Positions 28,895 through 38,502 are shown, counted from the first letter of the stretch. The stretch: DNA of 64,000 nt from Deinococcus aquatilis DSM 23025 (GCF_000378445.1 NZ_KB899701.1:1-64000); one strand, 5' to 3'. Notes: generated by a model from the sequence alone, not told the origin. Numbers and translations: made by a program.

Positions 28895-30652
28895 TCACGC
28901 CTGCGGCACTTCCGCTTCCACCACCGTGCCGTGTCCGGGCGCACTCAGCACACGGTACCTGCCGCCTCTGGCTTCCACCCGCTCACGCATCTGCATCAGG
29001 CCCAGGCCGCCTGCACTGCTGACCCGCCCGCTGATCTGCTCTGGATCAAAGCCCGCGCCGTCGTCCTGCACGCGCAGGGTGACGTGGGCCGCTCCGTGCA
29101 GGCTCACCTTCACCTCGTGGGCGCGGGCGTGCTTGGCGATATTGTTCAGGCTCTCCTGCAAAATTCGGAACACGACAGCCTCATCACTGGGCGAGAGGGT
29201 GATGTCTCCGGTGATGCTCAGGACACTCTTGACGCGGTTTTGCTGCCCGAAGTCTTCCACGTAGCGCCGCACCGTTTCCAGCAGTCCGTAACGCTCCAGA
29301 TCAATGGGGCGCAGCGCAAAAATAGAGCGCCTAACTTCCCGAATCTGCTCGCGCAGCAGTGTACTGGCGGCCCTGACCTCGGCTTCGGCCTGCTCGGGCT
29401 GGGTTTTGATCTGGCGGGCCACCACATCCAGCTTCAGGGCGGCAAAGGCCAACGACTGCGCCACACCGTCATGAATCTCGCGGGCAATCCGGGCGCGTTC
29501 GTCGCTGATGGCGAGTTCTTCGGAATACAGGTAGGCACGGGCGTTGCGAACGGCCAAGGTCGCCTGCCCCGCCATCAGTGCCAGCAGCGGAATGCGGGCA
29601 TCGTCGAAGGCGTCGGCGCGGGCGTCGCCCAGCACGAGGACGCCCACCAGATCTTCGTCGTCACGCATGGGAAATCCGAGGGCGCTGGCCGCTCCGGCAA
29701 AGACCTCGGCGGCTTCTTCGGGTGTGGCGACCAGCGGGGTGCCCGCCTGTGCCACCCGCAGGGCGAAAGCCGGGGCAGGCGTGCCCGCGCCCGATTCTCC
29801 GCTGCGGTCCTGGGCATATTCCAGCCTCAGCAGGCCATCCTGATCGGTCAGGTAGGCGGCCCGCGCATCCACCCGCAGGCGTCCGGCCATATTCCGTGTG
29901 ACCCGCGAGAGCAGGCGGCGCATGTTGCGTTCGGCCCGGATCGACTGATCCACCGAATACAGCGTCATCAGGTCGAGGGTACGTTGGCGGGCGGCCTCCA
30001 CACCGTTGGCGACCTCGGCGGCCAGCGCCTGAGCCAGAGCTTCCATTTCCGGCGTGGGCGGGGTTTCAAAGTGCAGGGCCATCGCGCCGCCGCCCGGAAT
30101 GCCGACCTTCAGGGCGTACAGATCGGCGCTGGGCGAGGCCAGCAGGGTGTCGCCGCGTGCCGTGCCGCTGAGACCGCCGGGAACGGTCAGGGTGGCGTGG
30201 GTGGCCCCCGTGACCCGCACCGCGCCGCGTGCTGCCACCTCCACTACCGCGCCCATGTCGGGAGCATCGGTCAGGTCGCGCATCAGTTCCTGCACTGCCC
30301 GCAGCCGCCCGTGAGAGGCACTGAGCTGGCCGTACAGGTCGCGCAGTTCCCGCTCGGCCCGTTCGCGTGCCCGCGTGCCCTCGGCAATCCATTCCACGCT
30401 GAAATAGGTCACGGCTGGCCCCACGAGACCGTAAAACAGCACGTGCGCCCACACCTCGCCCCCGGTATTTCGCAGTTGGGCAATCAGCAACTCGACTGTA
30501 ACCACCACCAGCACGATCAGCGGCGGCAGCGTATTGCGGACCAGGCGCACCCGGTCAGACAGCCGAACCTCTCCCGGTATATGAGCGGGCGGCGCGGCGG
30601 GCATGGGCGCTGGCATCGGCACAGGTACAGGCGAAGGGCGGGCGTCGGTCAT
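28895..30652 (-). CDS. Sensor histidine kinase (NarL-partner type, HisKA_3)
   Basis: 585 residues from ATG 30652. Order: a proline-rich N-terminus; two or more membrane helices (about 44-90); GAF-like sensory segments; the phosphoacceptor H394 in REIHDGVAQSL, of the HisKA_3 family; and a C-terminal HATPase with DDGAGFDPEQ and GGLGLMQMRERVE. Family members pair with NarL/LuxR-type response regulators. No regulator is adjacent, so the partner is elsewhere. A TATGCT -10 box ends six bases before the ATG, a leaderless arrangement. Confidence 0.85.
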   Translation of the reverse strand: MTDARPSPVPVPMPAPMPAAPPAHIPGEVRLSDRVRLVRNTLPPLIVLVVVTVELLIAQLRNTGGEVWAHVLFYGLVGPAVTYFSVEWIAEGTRARERAERELRDLYGQLSASHGRLRAVQELMRDLTDAPDMGAVVEVAARGAVRVTGATHATLTVPGGLSGTARGDTLLASPSADLYALKVGIPGGGAMALHFETPPTPEMEALAQALAAEVANGVEAARQRTLDLMTLYSVDQSIRAERNMRRLLSRVTRNMAGRLRVDARAAYLTDQDGLLRLEYAQDRSGESGAGTPAPAFALRVAQAGTPLVATPEEAAEVFAGAASALGFPMRDDEDLVGVLVLGDARADAFDDARIPLLALMAGQATLAVRNARAYLYSEELAISDERARIAREIHDGVAQSLAFAALKLDVVARQIKTQPEQAEAEVRAASTLLREQIREVRRSIFALRPIDLERYGLLETVRRYVEDFGQQNRVKSVLSITGDITLSPSDEAVVFRILQESLNNIAKHARAHEVKVSLHGAAHVTLRVQDDGAGFDPEQISGRVSSAGGLGLMQMRERVEARGGRYRVLSAPGHGTVVEAEVPQA

Positions 30653-30658
30653 GCCCAC

Positions 30659-30664
30659 AGCATA
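30659..30664 (-). promoter_or_regulatory. -10 box TATGCT, leaderless arrangement
   Basis: On the minus strand TATGCT ends six bases before the kinase ATG at 30652, with no Shine-Dalgarno sequence. Confidence 0.5.
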
Positions 30665-30707
30665 GGCAAGGCGGGCGTCGGGAAGGGTAACGGATGCGGG
30701 GGTGGAG

Positions 30708-31541
30708 TCAACTCTCCGGGGTGCCGCTGCCCTCTTCATCTGTCGTTGCTGCTCCGGTCAACGCCTCTGCTCCGCGCCGCGCCGCATCTCCGACCTTCCA
30801 GTGCACCTGACGCAAAAACCCCCGAAACAGCCGACTCTCGGCGCTGCTCATCAGGGCGCGGTCAAGCATGGCTCGCCACAGCCGCAGCGTATGGCGGGCA
30901 CGCACGGCGTCGGTATAGCCGATCAGGTGCATGGTTTCTTGCAGGTGGCCGTACACGGCTTCCATCTCATCTCGGGTGGCGGTTTTGCGTTCCAGATCGG
31001 GTACGTCGTCCAACCCTTGCAGGAATTCGTAGCACACCAGCAGCACCGCCTGGGCCAGATTCAGGCTGGCATAGTCGCCCGTGGGAATCCTGACCGTCAC
31101 CTGGCACTGTTCGAGATCGCTGTTGATCAGGCCCGTTTCTTCGGGGCCAAAGACCAGTGCGGGAGCGGCGGCGGCACGCACGAGGGGCCGCAACTGGGCC
31201 GGATGGCGCGGCGGCGGCAGATCTCCGCGCTGGCGGGCGGTGGTCCCCACGCTGATATCGCGGTCTGCCAGGGCTTCGCGCAGGGTGGGATACACGCGGG
31301 CCGAGCGCAGCAGCCCCTCGGCGTGCACAGCCATTGCCAGGGCCTGAGCATCCAGATGGTTGCAGCGCGGAGCCACCAAGCGCAGGTCGCTGGCCCCCAT
31401 GTTCAGCATGGCCCGCGCCGCCGAGCCGATGTTGCCGGGTGTTTTGGGCGAGACCAGCACCACGGCCAGATTCAGATGACTGCCTTCGCTCCTGCTGTTC
31501 CCGCTTCCGTTGCCTTCGTTCCTGCCTTCGTCGCCGCTCAC
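30708..31541 (-). CDS. TrmJ-like RNA 2-prime-O-methyltransferase
   Basis: 277 residues from GTG 31541. It belongs to the SPOUT class: NIGSAARAM (SAM-binding knot), then VFGPEETGL and the C-terminal helix region LNLAQAVLLVCYEFL. TrmJ acts on the tRNA wobble-near position 32, though the substrate is taken from the family. The start is chosen because a TAGCAT box ends seven bases before the GTG; an upstream frame to 31580 lacks such support. The C-terminus has an extra stretch of about 40 residues. Confidence 0.8.
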   Translation of the reverse strand: MSGDEGRNEGNGSGNSRSEGSHLNLAVVLVSPKTPGNIGSAARAMLNMGASDLRLVAPRCNHLDAQALAMAVHAEGLLRSARVYPTLREALADRDISVGTTARQRGDLPPPRHPAQLRPLVRAAAAPALVFGPEETGLINSDLEQCQVTVRIPTGDYASLNLAQAVLLVCYEFLQGLDDVPDLERKTATRDEMEAVYGHLQETMHLIGYTDAVRARHTLRLWRAMLDRALMSSAESRLFRGFLRQVHWKVGDAARRGAEALTGAATTDEEGSGTPES

Positions 31542-31548
31542 GCCGGGA

Positions 31549-31554
31549 ATGCTA
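31549..31554 (-). promoter_or_regulatory. -10 box TAGCAT, leaderless arrangement
   Basis: On the minus strand TAGCAT ends seven bases before the GTG start at 31541 of the TrmJ-like gene. Farther upstream, 31601-31615 holds a perfect palindrome, ATACGGA-C-TCCGTAT. Confidence 0.5.
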
Positions 31555-31735
31555 GAGCATCTGGGGCAGGCGAGGGGCAAGACGAGGGCAACAACGGCCG
31601 ATACGGACTCCGTATGATTCCCTTACAGTCAGAAACCCACCGCCCGTCCGTCGATCTCCCGGAATCCATCTCTTTTCTTACTCGTTTCGCTCGTATTCAA
31701 CACTAAAAAGCACGGTGTTTCATCGGAATCCGTAT

Positions 31736-32018
31736 CAGACCAATGATTCGGACAGTTTTCAAATGCCTTTCAGGGATGCCGACAAACACAGTGTTGATTG
31801 ATTCTTGGCTAGTGGGTCATTCCTTGAAGGCTGGGCGACACAACCCCCCCGTTGCTGACGCAACGCCCCCCCTTAAAGGGGAGGACAAGGGCTGGGTGCT
31901 CCCCTTTAAGGGGGGCTGGCGGCGAAGCCGACTGGGGGGTTGAGACTGGGCGTCCCAGACAACATTGTTCTCTGGCCTGTTGTTCCAAACCAACTACTGT
32001 CCGAACCATTGATCAGAC
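31736..32018. mobile_element. MITE-like element with 16-21 bp terminal inverted repeats
   Basis: The left end has caatgattcggacagt (31741-31756). The right end, read on the minus strand, is caatggttcggacagt with one mismatch (31996-32011), and further matches extend outward. Total length is about 283 bp, with no gene inside. The same terminal sequence occurs at 295-325. The region 31542-32052 as a whole has no protein gene. Confidence 0.55.
31865..31916. repeat. Central inverted repeat of the MITE-like element
   Basis: The arms gcccccccttaaaggggag (31865-31883) and ctcccctttaaggggggc (31899-31916) are near-perfect reverse complements. The extended sequence, with ggcggcgaagccgactgggggg after the right arm, resembles a palindromic repeat seen in many unrelated bacteria (recalled, not searched). 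Confidence 0.6.
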
Positions 32019-32052
32019 ACCGCCAAGAGTCAGGCCCAATCAGAGAGCTGCG

Positions 32053-32892
32053 TCAGGGAGCCGAATAGATCGGCGTTTCGTCCACCACATGCAGCCCCAG
32101 TTTCAGGTCGTGGGCCAGTTCTGCGGCGGTATCTCCCCAGGAATCGAGACTGATCTGGGTGATGCCCCCGGCCCGCAAGCGCCCATTTACGGCGTCCAGC
32201 AACGCGGCCCGCAGCGTGGTACCTCGCCAATCGGGATGCACCCCCGGCGAATCCACGCGTCCCAGCCCGTCTTCGATGCTGGCGCGGCACAGGCCGATGC
32301 CCCGGCCCTGATCATCGAGGGCGATAAAGCTCAGGTGCGAATCGAAGCCAGCGGCTCCGTCTACCGCAAATTCGGGCAACACGGCGTGATGACCGATTCG
32401 GTCTTCAAAAGTAGACAGCGCGTCCATGCGTACGGCGAGGTCCTGCACGGCGGCCAGCTGGTGCAGCGTGGCTCCGGGCGGCAATTCCAGATGGCGCAGG
32501 GGCATGCGTCCAGTCAGGCGGCGGTAGGCTCCCACTTCGCGCCAGCCCGCCGACATCAGGGCCTCGTAGGGCCACAGGTGCGGTTCGGCAAAGGCGTACA
32601 CGCGCCCCCGCTCGGCCTGTGCTGCTTGAGCCAGGGCCAGCGCCGCCGCGTGCTGGGTCGGCCCCGGAAATGCGCCGCCCACCAGTTCTGCGCCCCATTT
32701 GGGGCTGGGGCGTGCGCCAACGGCCCCCAGCACTTCTTCGGCGGGATTCAGCACCACCCACGCAGCCACGCTGGCTCCCGCCATCCAGGCCACGGCCTCT
32801 TCGGGGGCTTCGTACAGGCCTGCCAGCAGCGGCGCAAGGTCGTCGGGCAACAGAGAAAGGACCGTCAACTCTTCCAGAGGGTTTGCGCTCAC
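32053..32892 (-). CDS. Double GNAT-type acetyltransferase
   Basis: 279 residues, GTG start at 32892, three bases after the glgA stop. The C-terminal half has the GNAT cofactor region VHPDWRGTTLRAALLDAVN, with the loop degenerate (RGTTLR instead of RGxGxG). The N-terminal half (residues 1-125) looks like a divergent GNAT domain (AFAEPHLWPYEALMSAGWREV). It resembles the three-paralogue operon in plan but is shorter. Substrate unknown. It is probably expressed with glgA. Confidence 0.75.
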   Translation of the reverse strand: MSANPLEELTVLSLLPDDLAPLLAGLYEAPEEAVAWMAGASVAAWVVLNPAEEVLGAVGARPSPKWGAELVGGAFPGPTQHAAALALAQAAQAERGRVYAFAEPHLWPYEALMSAGWREVGAYRRLTGRMPLRHLELPPGATLHQLAAVQDLAVRMDALSTFEDRIGHHAVLPEFAVDGAAGFDSHLSFIALDDQGRGIGLCRASIEDGLGRVDSPGVHPDWRGTTLRAALLDAVNGRLRAGGITQISLDSWGDTAAELAHDLKLGLHVVDETPIYSAP

Positions 32893-32894
32893 TC

Positions 32895-34259
<1,365 letters not shown>

Positions 34260-34266
34260 ACGCTGC

Positions 34267-34272
34267 ACTCTA
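34267..34272 (-). promoter_or_regulatory. -10 box TAGAGT, leaderless arrangement for glgA
   Basis: On the minus strand TAGAGT ends seven bases before the ATG at 34259. No Shine-Dalgarno sequence is present. Confidence 0.5.
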
Positions 34273-34476
34273 CCCCGCCTGCGGCCCGGCCTCCTGCCCT
34301 AAGTCTGCTCTGAGCAGGCCAGCCCAGCGGGTCCGTCTGAGGGGGTCTGTGGTCTCGGGTCTTCTTCAGAACCCGCCGCAACCTAAGCAAACGGTGCAGA
34401 CACCCCCTCGCTGGGTTGGCTAGAGTGCAGGCCGCTCCCCTCAACGCCGACTTTCTATCCAACTTTTGGAGAACCC

Positions 34477-34914
34477 ATGCACACCCGCCTCCTGGCCCTG
34501 ACTGCCCTGACCCTGACCTCTGTGGCCCTTGCCTGCCCCGCCAAGCCGGGCACGCTGGGCAATGGCCTGATGCCTTCTATCGCCGGAATGCGCCCCGAGT
34601 GCGGGGTGAACTATCAGGCCTTCCGCAAAAGCCTTCTGGCGGGCGGCACGATCAAAAACGGCTGGGCCGAGATGTACAGCCTGCCAATGACCACTGCCGC
34701 CGACAACCAACGCTTCAGCACCGCCCTCCAGACCCTCACCACGACGCTGGCGAAGAAGGGCTATGTGTATTTCAGCACCTCGGATCTGGGCAGCGGTAAC
34801 AACGCCCCCCGACTGCTGAATTTTGTCAACAAGAAGGCCAAGCGGGTCTTTTCCTATCTGCTGGTGCGCGAAGGCAACCGCATGACGCTGGCGATTGCGG
34901 GCACAGCTCAGTAA
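34477..34914 (+). CDS. Secreted small protein, unknown
   Basis: 145 residues with a clear signal peptide (MHTRLLALTALTLTSVALAC, cleavage near 19). A Cys at the cleavage site could also be a lipobox, since ALAC matches it. Two Cys residues remain in the mature chain. ATG 34477 follows ttttggag. A possible -10 box TAGAGT is at 34421-34426. No family recognised. Confidence 0.7.
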   Translation: MHTRLLALTALTLTSVALACPAKPGTLGNGLMPSIAGMRPECGVNYQAFRKSLLAGGTIKNGWAEMYSLPMTTAADNQRFSTALQTLTTTLAKKGYVYFSTSDLGSGNNAPRLLNFVNKKAKRVFSYLLVREGNRMTLAIAGTAQ

Positions 34915-35010
34915 GCGCAGTACAACTAGGGCAGCGCAGAAAGCGCGGGGCAGCGGGTGAAATTAACCGCTGGGCTGGGCAGCCTGAGGCCGCAGAGCGC
35001 CGCCCTCAGT

Positions 35011-35039
35011 TTGACAAGGCCCGCCCCCGTTGCTACACT
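35011..35039 (+). promoter_or_regulatory. Promoter of the tRNA-Met/tRNA-Val unit
   Basis: TTGACA (35011-35016) and TACACT (35034-35039) are separated by exactly 17 bases; a near-consensus promoter 56 bp before the first tRNA. Confidence 0.8.
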
Positions 35040-35092
35040 TCCTCTCGCTCGTCGGGATGATTCTTTGATGGATCGTTCAGCCCTGTGGCAGT

Positions 35093-35170
<78 letters not shown>

Positions 35171-35210
35171 CGATTTCTGGGGCGGCAAGCAAGTAAAGCA
35201 GTACGGTTTC

Positions 35211-35285
35211 GGGCGGTTAGCTCAGTGGTAGAGCATTCGCTTCACACGCGAGAGGTCGTAGGTTCAAGTCCTATACCGCCCACCA
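35211..35285 (+). tRNA. tRNA-Val (CAC)
   Basis: The acceptor stem GGGCGGT/ACCGCCC, anticodon loop TTCACAC with CAC at 35243-35245, T-loop GGTTCAAGTCC and an encoded CCA are visible. It lies directly beside the prophage integrase, so its 3-prime end is the likely attachment site. Confidence 0.93.
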
Positions 35286-35291
35286 ATTTCG

Positions 35292-35313
35292 ACCCGCCTA
35301 GCGCGGGTTTTTT
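35292..35313 (+). terminator. Terminator after tRNA-Val
   Basis: acccgc (35292-35297) and gcgggt (35303-35308) form a stem with a 5-base loop, followed by six T residues. Confidence 0.75.
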
Positions 35314-35341
35314 CATTTCACAAAAAGGGTCAACGGTGCAA

Positions 35342-35363
35342 CGTGCGTAACCCGTGCGTAACC
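35342..35363. repeat. 11-bp tandem direct repeat beside the integrase
   Basis: cgtgcgtaacc occurs twice without a gap (35342-35352 and 35353-35363), just outside the integrase stop. Direct repeats of this size beside an attachment site are often integrase arm-binding sites. That role is an inference. Confidence 0.5.
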
Positions 35364-35365
35364 GC

Positions 35366-36544
35366 CTATTTCTTCCCCTCCAACAGATCACTGAGATTCA
35401 GCGCCCACCCCTCCCGCTCCGACTGAAAAACCGTCCGGTACTGAGTCAAGGTAAAGGCCACCGACGCATGGCCCAGCTGCTTGCTCACCAGTTCCACCGG
35501 CACGCCCCGGCGCAGGCTCAGCGAAGCATAGGTATGGCGCAGCCCGTGAATCGGTAAGTGCCTCACCCCGGCCTGGTCACAGATCCGCTCCATGTCCCGC
35601 TTCAGGTTGTGCGGATCCAGGGTGGCCCCATAGCTGTTCGTAAAGATGCGCCCGCTCTCCGCCCACACCCGCTTCCGTTCATACCCTTTGGAATGTCCTT
35701 TGACTGGGCCAGCCAGCGCCTCACGCTGCACCGCCTGATCAGCCTGGACCTCTCGCAGCAGCGTCACCGTATCGGGGGAGAGGTAGACCGTGCGGCGGCT
35801 GCCCTTGGTCTTGGGCGTGGTGACAATCGGCCCCTTACTCGCCGCGGCCACAATCTCTGTCACCTCTGCCGTGCCCTTCTCCAGATTCACATCCTGCCAG
35901 CGCAGGCCTGCCACCTCGCCGCGCCTCATGCCGGTACTCAGGGCGAAGATGAAAAACGCGCCGCGCCAATCCTCTTTCGCGGCCTTCAGAAACTGGGCCG
36001 CTTCCTCAGCCGTGTACGCGGGTAGCCCTTTGCGCTCTTTGCCTCGCAACGGCGCGGGCTTCACGATCTCAGCCACGTTGCGCGTGACCAGTTCCAACCG
36101 GAATGCATCGCCCAGAGCAGAGATCAGTAACTGATGCACCTGGCGCTGGCTGGATGCGCCGAGGTTTTCTTTGTTCAGGTGGTCGAACAGGCGGCGCAGA
36201 TCAGCCGGAGCCAGCTTCTGCAAGCGCCGGTTGCCGATGGTGGGCGTGATGAACCGCTGGAGTAAGTCAGCCTGAATCTCGTGGGTTCGCACGGCGCGGG
36301 CCTTCTCCCGTCCGGCCAGCCAGCGCGTCAGGTATTCGGTCAAGGTTTCGGCGCTGGGATCCACCACGCCGCCGCGTGTGGCATCTGCGATCAGCTTCGA
36401 CAGGGCTTGCTGGGCCGCCGTCTTGCTGTCGGCCATGCCACTGTGGCGGGTGCCCTCGATCATGATTTCAAAACGGAAGCGGCCAGAGGGGAGCTTACGA
36501 ACGCTCCCCTCTCCGTTCCCGCGCTTGCGGGTGGGCTTGGTCAT
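35366..36544 (-). CDS. int: Tyrosine recombinase integrase
   Basis: 392 residues. An N-terminal AP2-like arm-binding part (FRFEIMIEGTRHSG) is followed by a SAM-like core-binding domain (about 65-165) and the catalytic domain. Catalytic residues: Arg207 in TGMRRGE, His333 and Arg336 in HGLRHTYA, His359 in LGHA and Tyr369 in LTQYRTVF. It catalyses phage insertion and excision at a target that is probably the adjacent tRNA-Val gene. It is transcribed towards the attachment site. Confidence 0.93.
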   Translation of the reverse strand: MTKPTRKRGNGEGSVRKLPSGRFRFEIMIEGTRHSGMADSKTAAQQALSKLIADATRGGVVDPSAETLTEYLTRWLAGREKARAVRTHEIQADLLQRFITPTIGNRRLQKLAPADLRRLFDHLNKENLGASSQRQVHQLLISALGDAFRLELVTRNVAEIVKPAPLRGKERKGLPAYTAEEAAQFLKAAKEDWRGAFFIFALSTGMRRGEVAGLRWQDVNLEKGTAEVTEIVAAASKGPIVTTPKTKGSRRTVYLSPDTVTLLREVQADQAVQREALAGPVKGHSKGYERKRVWAESGRIFTNSYGATLDPHNLKRDMERICDQAGVRHLPIHGLRHTYASLSLRRGVPVELVSKQLGHASVAFTLTQYRTVFQSEREGWALNLSDLLEGKK

Positions 36545-36586
36545 TACTGGAGTTTCAGTAAAACGAAGGGAGAAATCCTATTCATA

Positions 36587-37279
36587 TTATTTACTTGGGA
36601 ACGGAACGCCGTTCTTCATCTGAATAATGTTTTTCCCCAGATCGACTGAGACGTAATCGAAAGCCGCAGATTCCCCTTTTAAGAAGAACTCAATTTTGTC
36701 GTTACCGTCGTGCTTCACCTGCGTCACCTTATTCTGGAAGAACACTGGCTGGAGTGGACCCCCATTAACCTTTGCCCCTAGCACTAGATCATCAAACAGA
36801 CTTTGGTAGGTTTCGCCGTCATATTTGAGATTTAACTTGCCACTGTTTATTTCTAAGCTTAGGCGTTGTTGAAAATAATCTTGGTAAATATTTGGGTAAA
36901 TGTAATCACTGGAAAAAGCAAGTACAAATCGTCTTTTAGGTACTTCACTGTCCACTTCTCCATCACGAAATGGAGGAGTAATAAGTTTGATCGTCTTGTC
37001 GATTAGCCCATCTACCCGAATAGAATTTTTCGTTGAAGAAATCGTGTAAGTAGGGCACTTCATAGTCAAAGGGCCACTAACAAATTTGGTTGATGCCTTG
37101 TTTGGGAAGGAAGCCGGGTAGTACACCAGCAAAGAAGAGAAGACATCGTCAAGTCCGCTCTGTAAGCCACCTTTGCTTGCATAGGTCACCAAAGCGTTCG
37201 CGTTACAAGGAATTGTGCGTTGTGCCTGTGCCGTACTGGCAAAAAAGGACAACAGGGAAAAGACCAGTAGCTTTTTCAT
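36587..37279 (-). CDS. AT-rich secreted protein, prophage cargo
   Basis: 230 residues from ATG 37279 after gaggagag. It begins with a signal peptide (MKKLLVFSLLSFFASTAQA). The mature part is polar, rich in Asn, Lys, Ser and Ile, with no recognised family and no transmembrane helix. The gene is clearly more AT-rich than its neighbours, a sign of recent transfer. It lies on the repressor strand between the ImmA-like protease and the integrase, a position where phages often carry cargo expressed in the lysogen. A surface or periplasmic role is inferred. Confidence 0.65.
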   Translation of the reverse strand: MKKLLVFSLLSFFASTAQAQRTIPCNANALVTYASKGGLQSGLDDVFSSLLVYYPASFPNKASTKFVSGPLTMKCPTYTISSTKNSIRVDGLIDKTIKLITPPFRDGEVDSEVPKRRFVLAFSSDYIYPNIYQDYFQQRLSLEINSGKLNLKYDGETYQSLFDDLVLGAKVNGGPLQPVFFQNKVTQVKHDGNDKIEFFLKGESAAFDYVSVDLGKNIIQMKNGVPFPSK

Positions 37280-37287
37280 ATCTCTCC

Positions 37288-37929
37288 TCAAAACGTGACA
37301 AGCCCCACGCACGTCGCCAATCGCTTGGGCACCGCAAAGAGTTTGGCTTCCGGCAACACCAGCCCAATCTCAGGCACCCGTTCATAGCGCCAGAAGGGGA
37401 GACGGGTGTTGCACGTCGCCACATGTGCGATATAGCTGCCACTCGTGATGAATGCTGCCCGTTGCGCTTCCACGTCAGAGCTGATGAAACGGTGCAATGC
37501 AGCGGGCAGACTGGCCTGCCCAGCAATCGCCAGGTTCACAATGGCTTGCGGCGTATTGCCGTACATCTGCTGGACGATGTTGACTAGTGGATCAGGCATG
37601 ATCATCCGCGCTGCGCCGTGGTTCATCACGGCCTCTAGGTGGTGCTCAGCGTCCTCTTCATCTACTTCGGCAGCAATAGCCTCTTCTAGCCCCTCACGCT
37701 GGGCAATGACATGGTTGATCTCATGCAGCAGCGTGAAGCGCCAGCGGGCCACGTGTAGGTCCCGCGCCATCTGGATCAGCGCGGGTGGGCCTTTGCTCGC
37801 TTTGTTCTTCGTGCCAGGAATGACCCGAATACCCATGAGTTCGGCCAACTTGCGAGGATCTGGCTCGTAGTCGTATTTGGCATGTTCCCGATCAGATGCG
37901 GCCAAGAATTGTGCAGTGGCCTCACGCAT
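37288..37929 (-). CDS. ImmA/IrrE-family metallo-endopeptidase
   Basis: 213 residues. The zinc motif HEINH is at 69-73, and Glu99 in LEAVMNHGAARMIMP is the probable third ligand, as in ImmA and in Deinococcus IrrE/PprI. An N-terminal region precedes it and a C-terminal region of about 100 residues follows, whose GAF-like or ligand-sensing nature is not visible. The family cleaves XRE-type repressors when DNA is damaged (IrrE cuts DdrO; ImmA cuts ImmR). It sits directly downstream of such a repressor on the same strand, one operon. Confidence 0.88.
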   Translation of the reverse strand: MREATAQFLAASDREHAKYDYEPDPRKLAELMGIRVIPGTKNKASKGPPALIQMARDLHVARWRFTLLHEINHVIAQREGLEEAIAAEVDEEDAEHHLEAVMNHGAARMIMPDPLVNIVQQMYGNTPQAIVNLAIAGQASLPAALHRFISSDVEAQRAAFITSGSYIAHVATCNTRLPFWRYERVPEIGLVLPEAKLFAVPKRLATCVGLVTF

Positions 37930-38460
37930 TTAGTTTTCCTGTCCAGGTTGCACACCGAACCGCACAAGGTTTCGGTAGAAATCCAACCAGTCTTCGGGGG
38001 TGTCAGCTTCCATAGAGCGGTTTTTGAAGCTCGCCAGGTAGTCCTGCCATTCAGGTTTTGCCAGATCCGGGTAACGGGTACTGTACATCTCAACGGCCTG
38101 CTGAAGTTCATCTGGTAGGGGGCGGCGCTGCTTTGGCTCAACTACAATCACAACTTCAGGGGCAGCCACAATCTCGACAATGGTGCCCGGACGGATGCGC
38201 TCGATTTCCTCACGCGGTAAGCGGAAGAATTGCACCAATGAGGGGAAATGCTCACTGTTCAAAATGTTGTATCGCCCGCCTTCCAGAGCGCTGAGATACT
38301 GAACGTTCGGAATGGTTGTACCCTCGATTACGTCCTGAAGGCGCAATTTCCTACTTAGCCTCAGCTGTTTGAAATACGCCCCGGCCTCTTCGCGGGTCAT
38401 GGGTTGAGTTGGGGCGTCAGGCACAAAAGCTCCTCTGGGAAGCACTGGAACGGTGTACAT
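37930..38460 (-). CDS. XRE-family repressor with DdrO-like C-terminal domain
   Basis: 176 residues from ATG 38460, with aggggagc before it. Residues about 29-80 form an XRE helix-turn-helix (KQLRLSRKLRLQDVIEGTTI). Residues 112-176 hold LPDELQQAV..., then PEWQDYLASFKNRS and DWLDFYRNLVRF. In spacing and in its W, L, DW and Y positions it matches the C-terminal domain of Deinococcus DdrO as recalled. The DdrO cut site (Leu-Arg) would fall at Asn147-Arg148. The protein probably represses the lytic genes and is inactivated by the adjacent protease. Confidence 0.8.
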   Translation of the reverse strand: MYTVPVLPRGAFVPDAPTQPMTREEAGAYFKQLRLSRKLRLQDVIEGTTIPNVQYLSALEGGRYNILNSEHFPSLVQFFRLPREEIERIRPGTIVEIVAAPEVVIVVEPKQRRPLPDELQQAVEMYSTRYPDLAKPEWQDYLASFKNRSMEADTPEDWLDFYRNLVRFGVQPGQEN

Positions 38461-38477
38461 GCTCCCCTTTACGCTTA

Positions 38478-38502
38478 ACTGTAATTTATAGTTCCCTGTA
38501 TC
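38478..38502. promoter_or_regulatory. Repressor operator O1 (near the repressor start)
   Basis: aactgtaa-t-ttatagtt (38478-38494) is a palindrome with one mismatch per arm. It shares the half-site TTTATAG (38485-38491) with O2. On the minus strand it covers TATAAA, a possible -10 for the repressor gene. Confidence 0.55.

Noticed and set aside
28685..31093. An 802-codon plus-strand frame
   Set aside because: Shadow of the sensor kinase; no start signal and no protein motif, typical for high-GC DNA.
31741..32009. Short protein frames inside the MITE-like element
   Set aside because: They follow the palindromic DNA and have no ribosome sites.
37288..37929. Host IrrE/PprI gene itself
   Set aside because: It is shorter than host IrrE, lies inside the prophage and faces the phage repressor, so it is a phage ImmA-type member, not the chromosomal master regulator.
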